From contig DJOV01000127.1 in NCBI GenBank assembly GCA_002437285.1, forward strand, positions 1 through 18,381: a DNA stretch of 18,381 bases, read 5' to 3'. A program made the position numbers and the translations under genes. Positions 1 through 6,624 of the stretch are shown one piece after another; position 1 is the first letter of the stretch, and each line of letters begins with the position of its first letter. The notes beneath the pieces were generated by a model. That model saw nothing but the letters and a program-made list of their open reading frames with translations. It made no database searches and had not been told where the DNA came from. Source of the DNA: Prevotella sp. UBA6429. Lineage in GTDB: Bacteria; Bacteroidota; Bacteroidia; Bacteroidales; Bacteroidaceae.

Positions 1-102
1 GACTATACTTTTGCCCCTTTAGGGCGTTGGCTCGCGCGCACTTCCTGCCCAGGGCGCCGCTTCGCTTGCCCAGGGCTATGAACTTTTGGCCTTACAGGCC
101 GC
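1..102. repeat. Short repeated palindromic modules, no gene
   Basis: No convincing gene is seen here. Two related modules occur: 'cttttgcccctttagggc' at about 8-25 and 'cttttggccttacaggcc' at about 83-100. Each is an A/T-rich lead-in followed by a small inverted repeat (gccc..gggc or ggcc..ggcc). A second pair, 'tgcccagggcg' near 48 and 'tgcccagggct' near 68, is also palindromic. This looks like non-coding repeat DNA; its role is unknown and the left edge is cut by the window. Confidence 0.4.
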
Positions 103-203
103 GCATGCAGCAAAGTCGTGCGCAGGTCATCGCATGCGATAAAGTCGTGCGCAGGTCGTCACGTGCGATACAGTCGAGCGTAGGTTGTCGCGTGCGACAA
201 AAC
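103..203. repeat. 29-bp tandem repeat, about 3.5 units
   Basis: Units start at 103, 132, 161 and 190 (the last partial), each about 29 bp and built around 'aaagtcgtgcgcaggtc'. Units 1 and 2 are nearly identical; unit 3 has diverged. Each unit begins with gcatgc/cgtgcg, itself a small palindrome. There are no unique spacers, so this is a tandem repeat and not a CRISPR array. It lies downstream of the 334-1221 gene. Confidence 0.7.
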
Positions 204-244
204 AGGGATATGTCGTTGCGGGGCAGGTGTCTCATGCGTAACGG

Positions 245-281
245 AAAAGGGGATGTGCGGGATGTCCTGAGACATCACCGC
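245..281 (-). terminator. Possible terminator of the secreted-protein gene
   Basis: Arms GCGG-GATGTC (257-266) and GACATC-A-CCGC (271-281) pair with one bulged base around a CTGA loop. On the minus strand a short T run (complement of 246-249) follows after about seven bases. The stem lies about 50 bases past the stop codon of the 334-1221 gene. The T tract is weak. Confidence 0.35.
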
Positions 282-333
282 ACACCCCCTGTGTGGGGTC
301 AACATGCTGTGTTGACAAAAGTATGACTTGTGA

Positions 334-1221
334 TTACTTCACCACCTTGCGGGTAGTGCCATCGCTCATCTTCACGATGTTGAGGCCCTTCTGCGGAGCG
401 GAGAGCTCCTTGCCGTCGAGCGTGTAGTACTTGCTTGCAGTAGGCTCGAGTGTGCCGTCCACACCCACGACATAGGTGTCGTTCTTGCTGTCCTTCACGA
501 TCAACTGGATGCAAGGCGTGTAGGGGTTATTGTCATCGGCATTGAGGTACCAGCCCTCTCCTTTAAGCTTGTTGAAGGTGCCATAGACGAGGAAGCACTT
601 GCCGTTTGCCACCTCTGTGGTCTTGCCAATGAGGAACGGGGTGGCGTCCAGTGAGCTCTTGTCAGTGTTCTGGGTGTAGACCAGTCCGTAGCGGGTAGCC
701 ATGTCAGTAGTCTCGAAGGTGGCTGTTGAATCGAAGTACACGTCGTTGTACTTCACCGTCAGGTTACTGCCGTCGAGCTCGCAGAGGTCGTACTGGCCTT
801 CCTTCAGCTCGTACTCGCTGTCGGCCTTGAGCTGTCCCTGTGCGTCGTACACCCAAGCGAAGGCGGCAGCGTCGGCTCCCAGGTTGCCCAGCACGATGAA
901 TCTCATGCCCACCACCGTGTAGCCGGCCAAATTCTTGATCTTCGCGGCATCGTTAATCTGTGCGGCCACAGCCTGTGCGTCGGACACTGTGGGCCAACCG
1001 CTATAGCTGACGGGTGTCTCGGAACCGGGATAGCCCACGAGGGCCTCGTTGTCCTTGATCTTCTTCTTGGCGTAGGCCTTGCTTGCCGGGGCGGCGATGC
1101 TCATGGCTGCCGTGTTGTGGCCTGCGTTTGCGTTACCCTTGATTTCCAAACCAATCTTTTGTGCGTTTGCGCCTGTTGCGACACATGCCAGTGTCACCAT
1201 TGAGAGTAAAAATCTCTTCAT
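334..1221 (-). CDS. Secreted hypothetical protein with Prevotella-type C-terminal tail
   Basis: About 295 aa from the chosen start MKRFLL at 1221; an in-frame upstream extension to 1440 is rejected because the methionine at 1221 begins a clear signal peptide (K2-R3, hydrophobic 4-15, cleavage after ANA at about residue 20) and a TAACTTTG promoter box lies 39 bases upstream, inside the would-be extension. The mature part has no enzyme motif I recognise; it is acidic and rich in Asp, Tyr, Thr and Val, as in beta-rich secreted proteins. The last 33 residues (YYTLDGKELSAPQ...GLNIVKMSDGTTRKVVK) resemble a short C-terminal module seen, from memory, on many exported Prevotella proteins. Location is probably periplasm or cell surface. 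Monocistronic. Function unknown. Confidence 0.85.
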   Translation of the reverse strand: MKRFLLSMVTLACVATGANAQKIGLEIKGNANAGHNTAAMSIAAPASKAYAKKKIKDNEALVGYPGSETPVSYSGWPTVSDAQAVAAQINDAAKIKNLAGYTVVGMRFIVLGNLGADAAAFAWVYDAQGQLKADSEYELKEGQYDLCELDGSNLTVKYNDVYFDSTATFETTDMATRYGLVYTQNTDKSSLDATPFLIGKTTEVANGKCFLVYGTFNKLKGEGWYLNADDNNPYTPCIQLIVKDSKNDTYVVGVDGTLEPTASKYYTLDGKELSAPQKGLNIVKMSDGTTRKVVK

Positions 1222-1259
1222 ACAATACCTGTTTTGTTGATAACTGTTATTAAACGCTG

Positions 1260-1267
1260 CAAAGTTA
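1260..1267 (-). promoter_or_regulatory. Bacteroidetes -7 box for the secreted-protein gene
   Basis: Read on the minus strand this is TAACTTTG, matching TAnnTTTG. It predicts a short 5' UTR of roughly 30 bases before the ATG at 1221. No good TTG is found about 20 bases upstream, where the sequence is C/G-rich, so only the -7 half is supported. Confidence 0.6.
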
Positions 1268-1504
1268 TTAAAAAAAACTAATTCGGCCCCCGTTTTTCCT
1301 GTCTTTTTGCTAAAAAAGATGAGGAGTGCCTGTAATTGTGCCACAATCCGGATGAATCCTCTTGCTGGAGGAGGTCTTGGCTCTTCCGTCATATGGACGT
1401 GATGAGGATGATGCGTTGCACCCACACTTGCCTCTCCCACAGAGTATATTGTTCTCCCACGGATTCCATGGATTTACACGGATGAGAGGCGGTTGCGTTG
1501 GTTT

Positions 1505-1732
1505 TGAATGTAAACCGAGATAAACCCCAGGGGTGTGGGAAGCCCTGACGGGCTCATGCTGCTGTTTGCGCCCTTGGCCTTGTGAGCAAGCTCACGGCCC
1601 AAGCCGCAAACATCCGCATGGCGGTTGTCACCGCCTTCCCACAACCCTGGCGATAAACCGGATAAAACCGCTCACGCATGAATGGTGCAATCGTACAGCA
1701 ACGGCCCGCGCACACTGATATAGAACGGATTA
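1505..1732. repeat. Long palindromic intergenic repeat (family B), copy 1
   Basis: About 228 bp, closely matched by 18231-18381 at the other end of the window. Outer arms CCAGGGGTGTGGGAAG (1527-1542) and CTTCCCACAACCCTGG (1635-1650) pair with one mismatch. Inside them further arms pair: gtttgcg..cgcaaac, cccttgg..ccaag, and gtgag-caag-ctcac in the centre. The whole is one long imperfect hairpin. Conserved flanks on both sides (taaaccgagataaa; ccgctcacgcatg..tcgtacagcaacgg) belong to the repeat. Overlapping open frames are artefacts of the repeat. No transposase; possibly a non-autonomous element or a structural repeat. The rest of the gene-free stretch 1222-1850 shows nothing else clear. Confidence 0.75.
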
Positions 1733-1852
1733 AAATAAAATGCGATGGGCTCCTCACACAAATGGCTATAAAACCCCGATAATAACACGCTCTGAACAAA
1801 CTTCAATAAATGCTAAATAGGATTAACCGCCGGCGGGTTTTGCCCGAAAAAC

Positions 1853-1883
1853 TTGCGTATGTCAACTATTATTACTACCTTTG
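1853..1883 (+). promoter_or_regulatory. Bacteroidetes promoter for the lytic transglycosylase
   Basis: TTG at 1853-1855, a 20-base spacer, then TACCTTTG at 1876-1883, a full match to TAnnTTTG with standard spacing. Transcription should start near 1890, leaving a leader of about 200 bases before the ATG at 2090. Confidence 0.75.
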
Positions 1884-1889
1884 CAGCGC

Positions 1890-2089
1890 ATAAGAAAAAA
1901 GGCACAACCGCCCACAGGGTTTCCCGGCTGGTTCTGCCGCAGTAAGACAACAGGCATCCAGACTCAACCGTTATACGCTTTTTCTCTCCGTTGAGTCGCG
2001 GGATGAATGACCAGAGATATGCTCAGAGCATAGGCCAGAGCCCTTGTTTCGCCCAGCCCATGCAGCCCAGATGCCATAAAACAAACAAC
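1890..2089 (+). promoter_or_regulatory. Long structured 5' leader, unassigned
   Basis: About 200 untranslated bases between the predicted start site and the transglycosylase ATG. Visible stems: AACCGCC/GGCTGGTT (1906-1912/1926-1933, one bulge) enclosing GGG-TTT-CCC; TGCC/GGCA (1935-1938/1953-1956); GACTCAAC/GTTGAGTC (1961-1968/1990-1997); and the palindrome TATGCTC-A-GAGCATA (2018-2032). I do not recognise a TPP, cobalamin, SAM or c-di-AMP riboswitch core. It could be a regulatory leader or simply a long UTR. Confidence 0.4.
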
Positions 2090-2536
2090 ATGAAATTAAA
2101 GGAAAAGAGCAGAAAGATTGTATTGACATTATTTTTATTGATTTTCCCTTGCGCCTTGTTTGCGGCCGGCGACACCACTGCCGCTTCCGACGTTGACTGG
2201 TCTCCAGTGATGGACGCCATCATCCAGGTGGAAAGCGAGGGAAACACTCGGGCCATCAGGGGCAACTCCGTGGGAGCCATGCAGATCACGCCTGTGCTCG
2301 TGGCAGAGTGTAACAGCATCCTGAAGCGACGCAAGAGCAAGAAGCGATTCACGCTGAGAGACCGCTTCAGCCTGGCCAAGTCGAAGGAGATGTTCCTCCT
2401 CATCCAGTCGTTCCACAACGTGGAGAACGATGTCGAGAAGGCCATCCGGTCCTGGAATGGAGGTTTGCACTACTCCATCCGAGCCACACAGAGATATTAT
2501 AATAAGGTGATGTCGCACCTCACCAACCGACACTGA
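2090..2536 (+). CDS. Small secreted lytic transglycosylase-like protein (SLT fold)
   Basis: 148 aa. The start at 2090 (MKLKEK) is chosen over an in-frame Met at 1991 because it opens a standard signal peptide: basic residues 2-9, hydrophobic 10-24, cleavage near LFA-A at about 25. The mature part carries SLT hallmarks: IIQVESEGNTRA at 44-55 with E48 as the likely catalytic acid, GAMQI at 62-66 and SWNGG at 121-125, equivalent to the family's AYNAG. Such enzymes cleave the MurNAc-GlcNAc bond of peptidoglycan in the periplasm. At about 120 mature residues it is a minimal single domain with no LysM or other binding module, so it may act with partners. It has its own promoter, a long leader and a terminator, and is the only gene called here on the plus strand. 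Substrate and role are inferred from motifs. Confidence 0.85.
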   Translation: MKLKEKSRKIVLTLFLLIFPCALFAAGDTTAASDVDWSPVMDAIIQVESEGNTRAIRGNSVGAMQITPVLVAECNSILKRRKSKKRFTLRDRFSLAKSKEMFLLIQSFHNVENDVEKAIRSWNGGLHYSIRATQRYYNKVMSHLTNRH

Positions 2537-2565
2537 CCCTTCTGCCCGTAGGGGGTGTAGAAACC

Positions 2566-2605
2566 AATAGCCCGGACTCGCAATGAGCCCGGGCTATTTC
2601 GCGTA
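2566..2605 (+). terminator. Terminator of the lytic transglycosylase
   Basis: AATAGCCCGG (2566-2575) pairs with CCGGGCTATT (2589-2598), extended inwards by CTC/GAG. It is followed by a T-containing but interrupted tail (TTCGCGTAACTTTG). It begins 30 bases past the stop codon. Stem strong, T tract poor. Confidence 0.65.
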
Positions 2606-2617
2606 ACTTTGTTTTAA

Positions 2618-2809
2618 GGTGGGTTCTATAAATTAGCTTTGTCAGATTTTGTGGCTCTTTTTGAGGTCATAGTGTCAGTGAGTGAGGGAGTATAGCGGGC
2701 TATATGACCGAACGAACTGGCGCTATGAACCAAAAAGAGACCAAAAGATGGCAAAACATAATCCCTACTGTGACTTGTTACCTAAAGGTGGTAATTTATA
2801 GAACCCACC
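2618..2809. mobile_element. MITE-like element, copy 1 (192 bp)
   Basis: Bounded by inverted repeats GGTGGGTTCTATAAATTA (2618-2635) and its complement (2792-2809), and flanked by the direct repeat TTAA (2614-2617 and 2810-2813), which suggests a 4-bp target duplication. The interior is itself an imperfect palindrome (tgtggctctttttg..caaaaagagaccaaaa) and has no open frame for a transposase. A highly similar copy lies in opposite orientation at 18039-18229 and a short derivative at 13789-13857. The mobilising transposase is not in this window. Confidence 0.85.
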
Positions 2810-2855
2810 TTAATATGTAATGCAAAGAGTTTTCACGCTGTCAGGGTGAAGGGCG

Positions 2856-3308
2856 TCAGCGGATGCGGTCCATGCTCTTCACCAGGCGGTCGTCGGCCTT
2901 GATGCCGCGATGGGCCAGCGCCAGGAGGATGATGGCCACGAGGGGCAGGCAGGCGGCAAAGCGCACGTGGAACGTGGCGCCGCCTGTGGGCAGGCTGACC
3001 AGTGCGCAGAAGAGGTAATAGGCATACCACAGCACGCAGAGCGTCATGCAGACTACGCAGAGACGCATCTGGCGTGCGCGCTGACGATACTGGAAGATGG
3101 TGAGCAGCGACAATGCGCCTGTGACGACCAAACCCACAAAAGGAATGGGACGGGCGTCGAAACCCCCGCTTTGCGCCAACCCCAAGTTGTACCAGGTGGC
3201 GGGCAGCCCCATGCCCTGAGGCTCCACGCTGCCGATGGGCAGGCAGAGGCAAGCCAGCAGCGCTGCCACGGCCAGCAGGAGGTAGACGGTCTGTATGCGC
3301 TGGATCAT
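2856..3308 (-). CDS. DUF4293 family membrane protein
   Basis: 150 aa with four predicted membrane helices at about 7-26, 56-74, 82-104 and 117-133. The C-terminal stretch HRGIKADDRLVKSMDRIR, with its RGIK.D..LVKS.DR.R pattern, is what I recall as the signature end of the DUF4293 family of Bacteroidetes. The start is supported by the amino terminus MIQRIQTVYLLLA, also typical, and by a 4-base ATGA overlap with the stop of the omega gene upstream, so the two are probably translationally coupled. Function is unknown. It is the last gene of the bamD transcript; no strong terminator is seen before the MITE. A longer open frame in another phase (2833-3564) is discarded as a shadow. Confidence 0.85.
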   Translation of the reverse strand: MIQRIQTVYLLLAVAALLACLCLPIGSVEPQGMGLPATWYNLGLAQSGGFDARPIPFVGLVVTGALSLLTIFQYRQRARQMRLCVVCMTLCVLWYAYYLFCALVSLPTGGATFHVRFAACLPLVAIILLALAHRGIKADDRLVKSMDRIR

Positions 3309-3646
3309 TGTGCCTCTTCCTCCTGGTTGTCCTGTGAGGGGTCGCGCCAGTAGATGTTGCCGTCCATAAACTCCTGGGTGGCCAGCAGTGTGGGCTTGGG
3401 CAACTTCTCATAGTAACGGCTGATCTCGATCTGCTCGCGGTTCTCAAACACCTCGTCGAGCGAATCGTTGTAGGAAGCAAACTCCTGCAACTTCTTGTTG
3501 AGGTCTTGCTTGATTTCGACACCAATCTGGTTGGCGCGCTTGCCGATGATGGCCACGCTCTCATAGATGTTTCCGGTGCTCTTCCACAACTCGGGAAGCT
3601 CGCGAGTCACGGTGTTTACCGGAGCCTTTGACTTCTTATAATCCAT
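3305..3646 (-). CDS. rpoZ: DNA-directed RNA polymerase subunit omega (Rpb6-like)
   Basis: 113 aa. The central part GNIYESVAIIGKRANQI (about 25-41) followed by EIKQDLNKKL is the Rpb6/omega core, which wraps the end of the beta-prime subunit and helps assemble RNA polymerase. The Asp/Glu-rich tail and the length fit the bacteroidetal form, which differs from proteobacterial RpoZ. It starts 50 bases after bamD stops and overlaps the DUF4293 gene by four bases, so it is the middle gene of a three-gene unit. Placement directly after bamD is, as I recall, common in Bacteroidetes and supports the call. Confidence 0.88.
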   Translation of the reverse strand: MDYKKSKAPVNTVTRELPELWKSTGNIYESVAIIGKRANQIGVEIKQDLNKKLQEFASYNDSLDEVFENREQIEISRYYEKLPKPTLLATQEFMDGNIYWRDPSQDNQEEEAQ

Positions 3647-3696
3647 ATCTGATAGAAAAATATTGATTTTGAATGTGTTCTTTGTTCGTTAGGTGG

Positions 3697-4533
3697 TTAC
3701 TCTTGTGCGCTCTCGCCCGTCACCTTCTTGCACTTGGCAATGTATTGCTCGGCGAGCTTGCGCGACTTGGAGTCGGGATACTCGTTGATGAAGCCGTAGC
3801 ACTCGTCCTCGGCGTTCTGGTAACGCTCGACGCGCTTCGCCTCCACACTCTGCTGCGCCAGCTCAAACTTGCTCTTCATGATGAGCAGGGCGAAGTCCTC
3901 ACGCTTGCTGGTGTAGGGATAGTCCTTGAGTGCGTTCTCTGAGGTCACGATGCATGCCTCGTAGTTGTTGCCGCCCTCGGTGCAGTTGCCGAAATAAGAG
4001 CCGAGGTTGTAGTAGAGCTGTGCGGAGTAGAGCTCCTTCTGCACGAGCTTGTCCTGGAGGGAGAAGAGGCGAGCCTGCGCCTGATCCTTCAGCTTGGCGT
4101 CGGGGAAGAGGTCGAGAAACTCCTGGAAGGCGGAGATGGCCTGCACCGTCTGTGTCTGGTCGAGGCGTGCCTCCGGTGTGCTGAGGTAGAGGCTTTGTCC
4201 CACATAGTAGGAAGCCATCTCGGCGTAGACGCCACGGGGGTAAGACTTCACGTAGCGCTTGAAGGTCTCGGCGGCCGTCTCATAGTCGCGGTTGCAATAC
4301 TCGGCCATTCCCAGCATGTAGAGGCTCTCCTGCGCGTCGGCGGTGCCCTTCTCCTGCGTGATGACGTCCTGCAGGATGGTCGTGGCACGCTGGTACTTGC
4401 CGTTGGCGAAGCACTCCTTGGCGTACTCGTATCGGTATCTAAAGTCGGGGGTCTTATACACTTGGTTGAATTCTCTTGCGCAGCCGCTCAAGAGCAACAA
4501 CAGTGTGAAAGCAAAGAGAAGCTTATTCTTCAT
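3697..4533 (-). CDS. bamD: Outer membrane assembly lipoprotein BamD
   Basis: 278 aa. The start at 4533 (MKNKLL) is chosen over an upstream extension to 4620 because it gives a proper lipoprotein signal: basic start, hydrophobic 5-15, lipobox LLSGC with Cys18 as the lipidated residue, and a promoter box lies 18 bases upstream. The mature protein is helical with TPR-like repeats, for example residues about 34-60 (YAKECFANGKYQRATTILQDV) and about 70-97 (SLYMLGMAEYCNRDYETAAETF), as in the BamD/YfiO family. BamD sits on the inner leaflet of the outer membrane and works with BamA to insert beta-barrel proteins. First gene of the bamD - rpoZ - DUF4293 unit. Confidence 0.93.
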   Translation of the reverse strand: MKNKLLFAFTLLLLLSGCAREFNQVYKTPDFRYRYEYAKECFANGKYQRATTILQDVITQEKGTADAQESLYMLGMAEYCNRDYETAAETFKRYVKSYPRGVYAEMASYYVGQSLYLSTPEARLDQTQTVQAISAFQEFLDLFPDAKLKDQAQARLFSLQDKLVQKELYSAQLYYNLGSYFGNCTEGGNNYEACIVTSENALKDYPYTSKREDFALLIMKSKFELAQQSVEAKRVERYQNAEDECYGFINEYPDSKSRKLAEQYIAKCKKVTGESAQE

Positions 4534-4551
4534 GTTCTGCGTTTTGAGATG

Positions 4552-4582
4552 CAAAAATACAACTATTTCCCGTATTGGCCAA
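4552..4582 (-). promoter_or_regulatory. Promoter of the bamD operon
   Basis: On the minus strand: TTG (complement of 4580-4582), 20 bases, then TATTTTTG (complement of 4552-4559). Both halves and the spacing fit the Bacteroidetes consensus. The 5' UTR would be only about 10-15 bases. Confidence 0.75.
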
Positions 4583-5080
4583 GTAGCATCCGCCATTTTT
4601 AGCAAAAAATAGGATTTCATCGTGATATTTGGCGAGAATGGGAGTTGCGGAGCGGCTTGTCGTTATCGAATTCCCCGAATGCCTTACCACGTCATTCGTT
4701 TAATTCGTGTTATTCGTGTTCAAATAAATATCAGTGGCTTATCCATGCGGTTGTTCTTTTTCGAACACGAATTGCACGAATAGCACGAATGACGGCTGAT
4801 AATTAACGCCCTTGGCGTTATCGAATTCCCCGAATGCCTTACCACGTCATTCGTTTAATTCGTGCAATTCGTGTTCAAAACAAATATCGGTGACTTTTCC
4901 ATGTCCTTGTTCTTTTTCGAACACGAATTGCACGAATAGCACGAATGCAGACTGATAGTTAACGCCCTTGGCGTTATCGAATCCCCCGAATGCCTTACAA
5001 TGTCATTCGTTTAATTCGTGCTATTCGTGTTCAAAAAAAATATTGGTGGCTTATCCATGTGCTTGTTCTTTTTTCGAACA

Positions 5081-5119
5081 CGAGATTTGTCGAAGACCCA
5101 CTGACCAAAGGGAAGTAAT
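5081..5119. repeat. 39-bp module inside array unit 3
   Basis: Identical to 5428-5466. It interrupts the right arm of unit 3 (after cgaacacga) with 'gatttgtcgaagaccc..' and then returns to the arm (ttgcacgaatag), explaining the 191-base spacing to unit 4. Confidence 0.85.
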
Positions 5120-5427
5120 TGCACGAATAGCACGAATGCCGGCTGAAAGTTAACGCCCTTGGCGTTATCGAATTCCCCGAATGCCTTACCACGTCATTCG
5201 TTTAATTCGTGCAATTCGTGTTCAAAACAAATATCGGTGACTTTTCCATGTGCTTGTTCTTTTTCGAACACGAATTGCACGAATTGCACGAATGCCGGCT
5301 GATGGTTAACGCCCTTGGCGTTATCGAATCCCCCGAATGCCTTACCACGTCATTCGTTAAATTCGTGTTATTCGTGTTCAAAAAAAAATATTGGTGACTT
5401 ATCCATGCGGTGGTTGTTGTTCGAACA

Positions 5428-5466
5428 CGAGATTTGTCGAAGACCCACTGACCAAAGGGAAGTAAT
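5428..5466. repeat. 39-bp module at the end of array unit 5
   Basis: Exact second copy of 5081-5119. Here the sequence runs on into unique DNA (ccgtcgcatccgg) and does not return to the repeat, so this copy marks the right edge of the array. Confidence 0.85.
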
Positions 5467-5507
5467 CCGTCGCATCCGGAATAATAGGGAGCAGGCCATC
5501 GCATATG

Positions 5508-5536
5508 AAAAAAGGCGCTCGTCAAGAGCGCCTTTT
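5508..5536 (-). terminator. Rho-independent terminator of the leu operon
   Basis: Perfect 11-bp stem AAAAGGCGCTC (5510-5520) / GAGCGCCTTTT (5526-5536) with a 5-base loop. On the minus strand it ends in a T run, and it starts 20 bases past the leuB stop codon. Confidence 0.9.
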
Positions 5537-5556
5537 GGTTGGTCTGTGCAGTCAGC

Positions 5557-6618
5557 TTAGTGGTTGGACACGTAGTCGGTGATCCACTGGCCCACCTCCT
5601 TGGTGCCGTAGTGCTCGCCACCGTCGACCTGTATCTCCGGCGTGCGAACGTTTTGCAGCAAGCTCTCGTCGCAAGCCTTGCGGATCAGCGCGCCCTCGTC
5701 TTTCAGTCCGAAGTGCTCGAGCATCATGGCAGCGGAGAGGATCTGTGCCAGCGGGTTGGCCAGGTTCTTGCCGGCAGCCTGCGGCCATGAGCCGTGCACG
5801 GGCTCGAAGAGCGGCGTGTGGGCACCCAGTGAGGCAGAGGGCTGTAGACCCATGGAGCCCGTGATGGCGCTCGTCTCGTCGGTCAGGATGTCGCCAAACG
5901 TGTTCTCGGTGACGATGACATCGAAGAAGCGAGGCTCCGTCAGCACACGCATCGAGCAGTTGTCGATAAACATGTAGTCGGTCGTCACGTCGGGATATTG
6001 CGGCGCCATCTCCTTGGCGATCTGTCTCCACAGGCGTGAGCTGGCCAGCACGTTGGCCTTGTCGACGACCGTCAGGTGGTGGCGGCGGCGCTGTGCGGTC
6101 TCGAAGGCCACCTTGAGGATGCGCTCGATCTCGGGTCGGCTGTAGGCATCGGTGTCATAAGCCTTGTCGTTGTCCTGGTATTTCTCGCCGAAGTACATGC
6201 CTCCGGTGAGTTCGCGGATCACCATGAAGTCGGCACCCTTGATGAGGTTCTCCTTCAGCGGTGACATGTGTAGCAGGCAGTCGAACGTAGCCACGGGGCG
6301 CACGTTGGCAAAGAGGCCGAGCTTCTTGCGCATGGCCAGCAGGCCCGTCTCGGGGCGCACCTTCAGTGTGGGGTCGTTGTCGAAGCGCGGGTCGCCCACT
6401 GCGGCGAAGAGCACGGCGTCGGCATCCATGCAGGTCTTGAAAGTATCGTCTGGGAACGGGTCGCCGCAGACGTCGATGGCGTGCGCGCCACAGATGGCCT
6501 CGTGATAGACAAACTCGTGGCCAAACTTCTTGGCGATGGCGTCGAGCACATGGATGGCTTGCGGCATGATCTCTGGCCCGATGCCGTCGCCGGGCAATAC
6601 TGCGATGTTCAGTTTCAT
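5557..6618 (-). CDS. leuB: 3-isopropylmalate dehydrogenase
   Basis: 353 aa, normal length. It oxidises and decarboxylates 3-isopropylmalate with NAD+ to 2-oxoisocaproate, the third step of leucine synthesis. Visible motifs: GDGIGPEI (10-17) at the N-terminus, RKKLGLFANVRP (97-108) for substrate binding, RELTGGMYFGE (135-145), VVDKANVL with K187 in the catalytic position, ENTFGDILTDETSAITGSMG (238-257) with metal-binding aspartates, and FEPVHGS (271-277) at the NAD site. The start follows the upstream synthase by only 6 bases. It is the last gene of the leu operon and is followed by a strong terminator. It may also act on methylmalate derived from citramalate (see the 6625-8202 gene). Confidence 0.96.
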   Translation of the reverse strand: MKLNIAVLPGDGIGPEIMPQAIHVLDAIAKKFGHEFVYHEAICGAHAIDVCGDPFPDDTFKTCMDADAVLFAAVGDPRFDNDPTLKVRPETGLLAMRKKLGLFANVRPVATFDCLLHMSPLKENLIKGADFMVIRELTGGMYFGEKYQDNDKAYDTDAYSRPEIERILKVAFETAQRRRHHLTVVDKANVLASSRLWRQIAKEMAPQYPDVTTDYMFIDNCSMRVLTEPRFFDVIVTENTFGDILTDETSAITGSMGLQPSASLGAHTPLFEPVHGSWPQAAGKNLANPLAQILSAAMMLEHFGLKDEGALIRKACDESLLQNVRTPEIQVDGGEHYGTKEVGQWITDYVSNH

Positions 6619-6624
6619 GATTGC

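Larger units (their letters stand above)
4661..5466. repeat. Array of five palindromic repeats, period about 156 bp
   Basis: Units begin with cgttatcgaatyccccgaatg at 4661, 4816, 4972, 5163 and 5319, with spacings of 155, 156, 191 and 156 bases. Each unit has a left arm of ATTCGTG-type words about 9 bases apart and a right arm of complementary CACGAAT words (unit 1: 4693-4721 and 4763-4791), separated by an A/T-rich loop of about 41 bases, so each can fold into a long imperfect hairpin. Units 3 and 5 carry an extra 39-bp module. There are no unique spacers. The array fills the space between the leuB terminator and the bamD promoter; open frames across it are repeat artefacts. Confidence 0.9.

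Noticed and set aside
27..326. 99-codon plus-strand frame at the left end
   Set aside because: It runs through the palindromic modules and the 29-bp tandem repeat; the peptide is Arg-rich and repeat-derived.
1554..1799. Small frames at 1533-1799 and 18183-18365 that resemble each other in part
   Set aside because: Their shared residues come from the family B repeat DNA; there is no start context, promoter or domain to support genes.
2604..2611. TAACTTTG promoter box on the plus strand after the transglycosylase terminator
   Set aside because: No TTG at the right distance upstream and no plus-strand gene downstream before the minus-strand DUF4293 gene; probably chance.
2820..2850. Terminator after the DUF4293 gene
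   Set aside because: Only a 5-bp stem (TTCAC/GTGAA) with a broken T tract; too weak to call.
2833..3564. 243-codon open frame on the minus strand
   Set aside because: A different phase of the DUF4293 and omega genes; Arg/Pro/Ser-rich with no family features, while the other phases give two recognisable proteins.
4661..5466. CRISPR array
   Set aside because: The repeats follow one another without unique spacers, the period is about 156 bp, and no cas gene is near.
5202..5621. 139-codon open frame and other small frames across the palindromic array
   Set aside because: They translate the repeats (NSCNSC- and NTNCTN-like peptides) and part of leuB antisense; the composition follows the repeat and not a protein.
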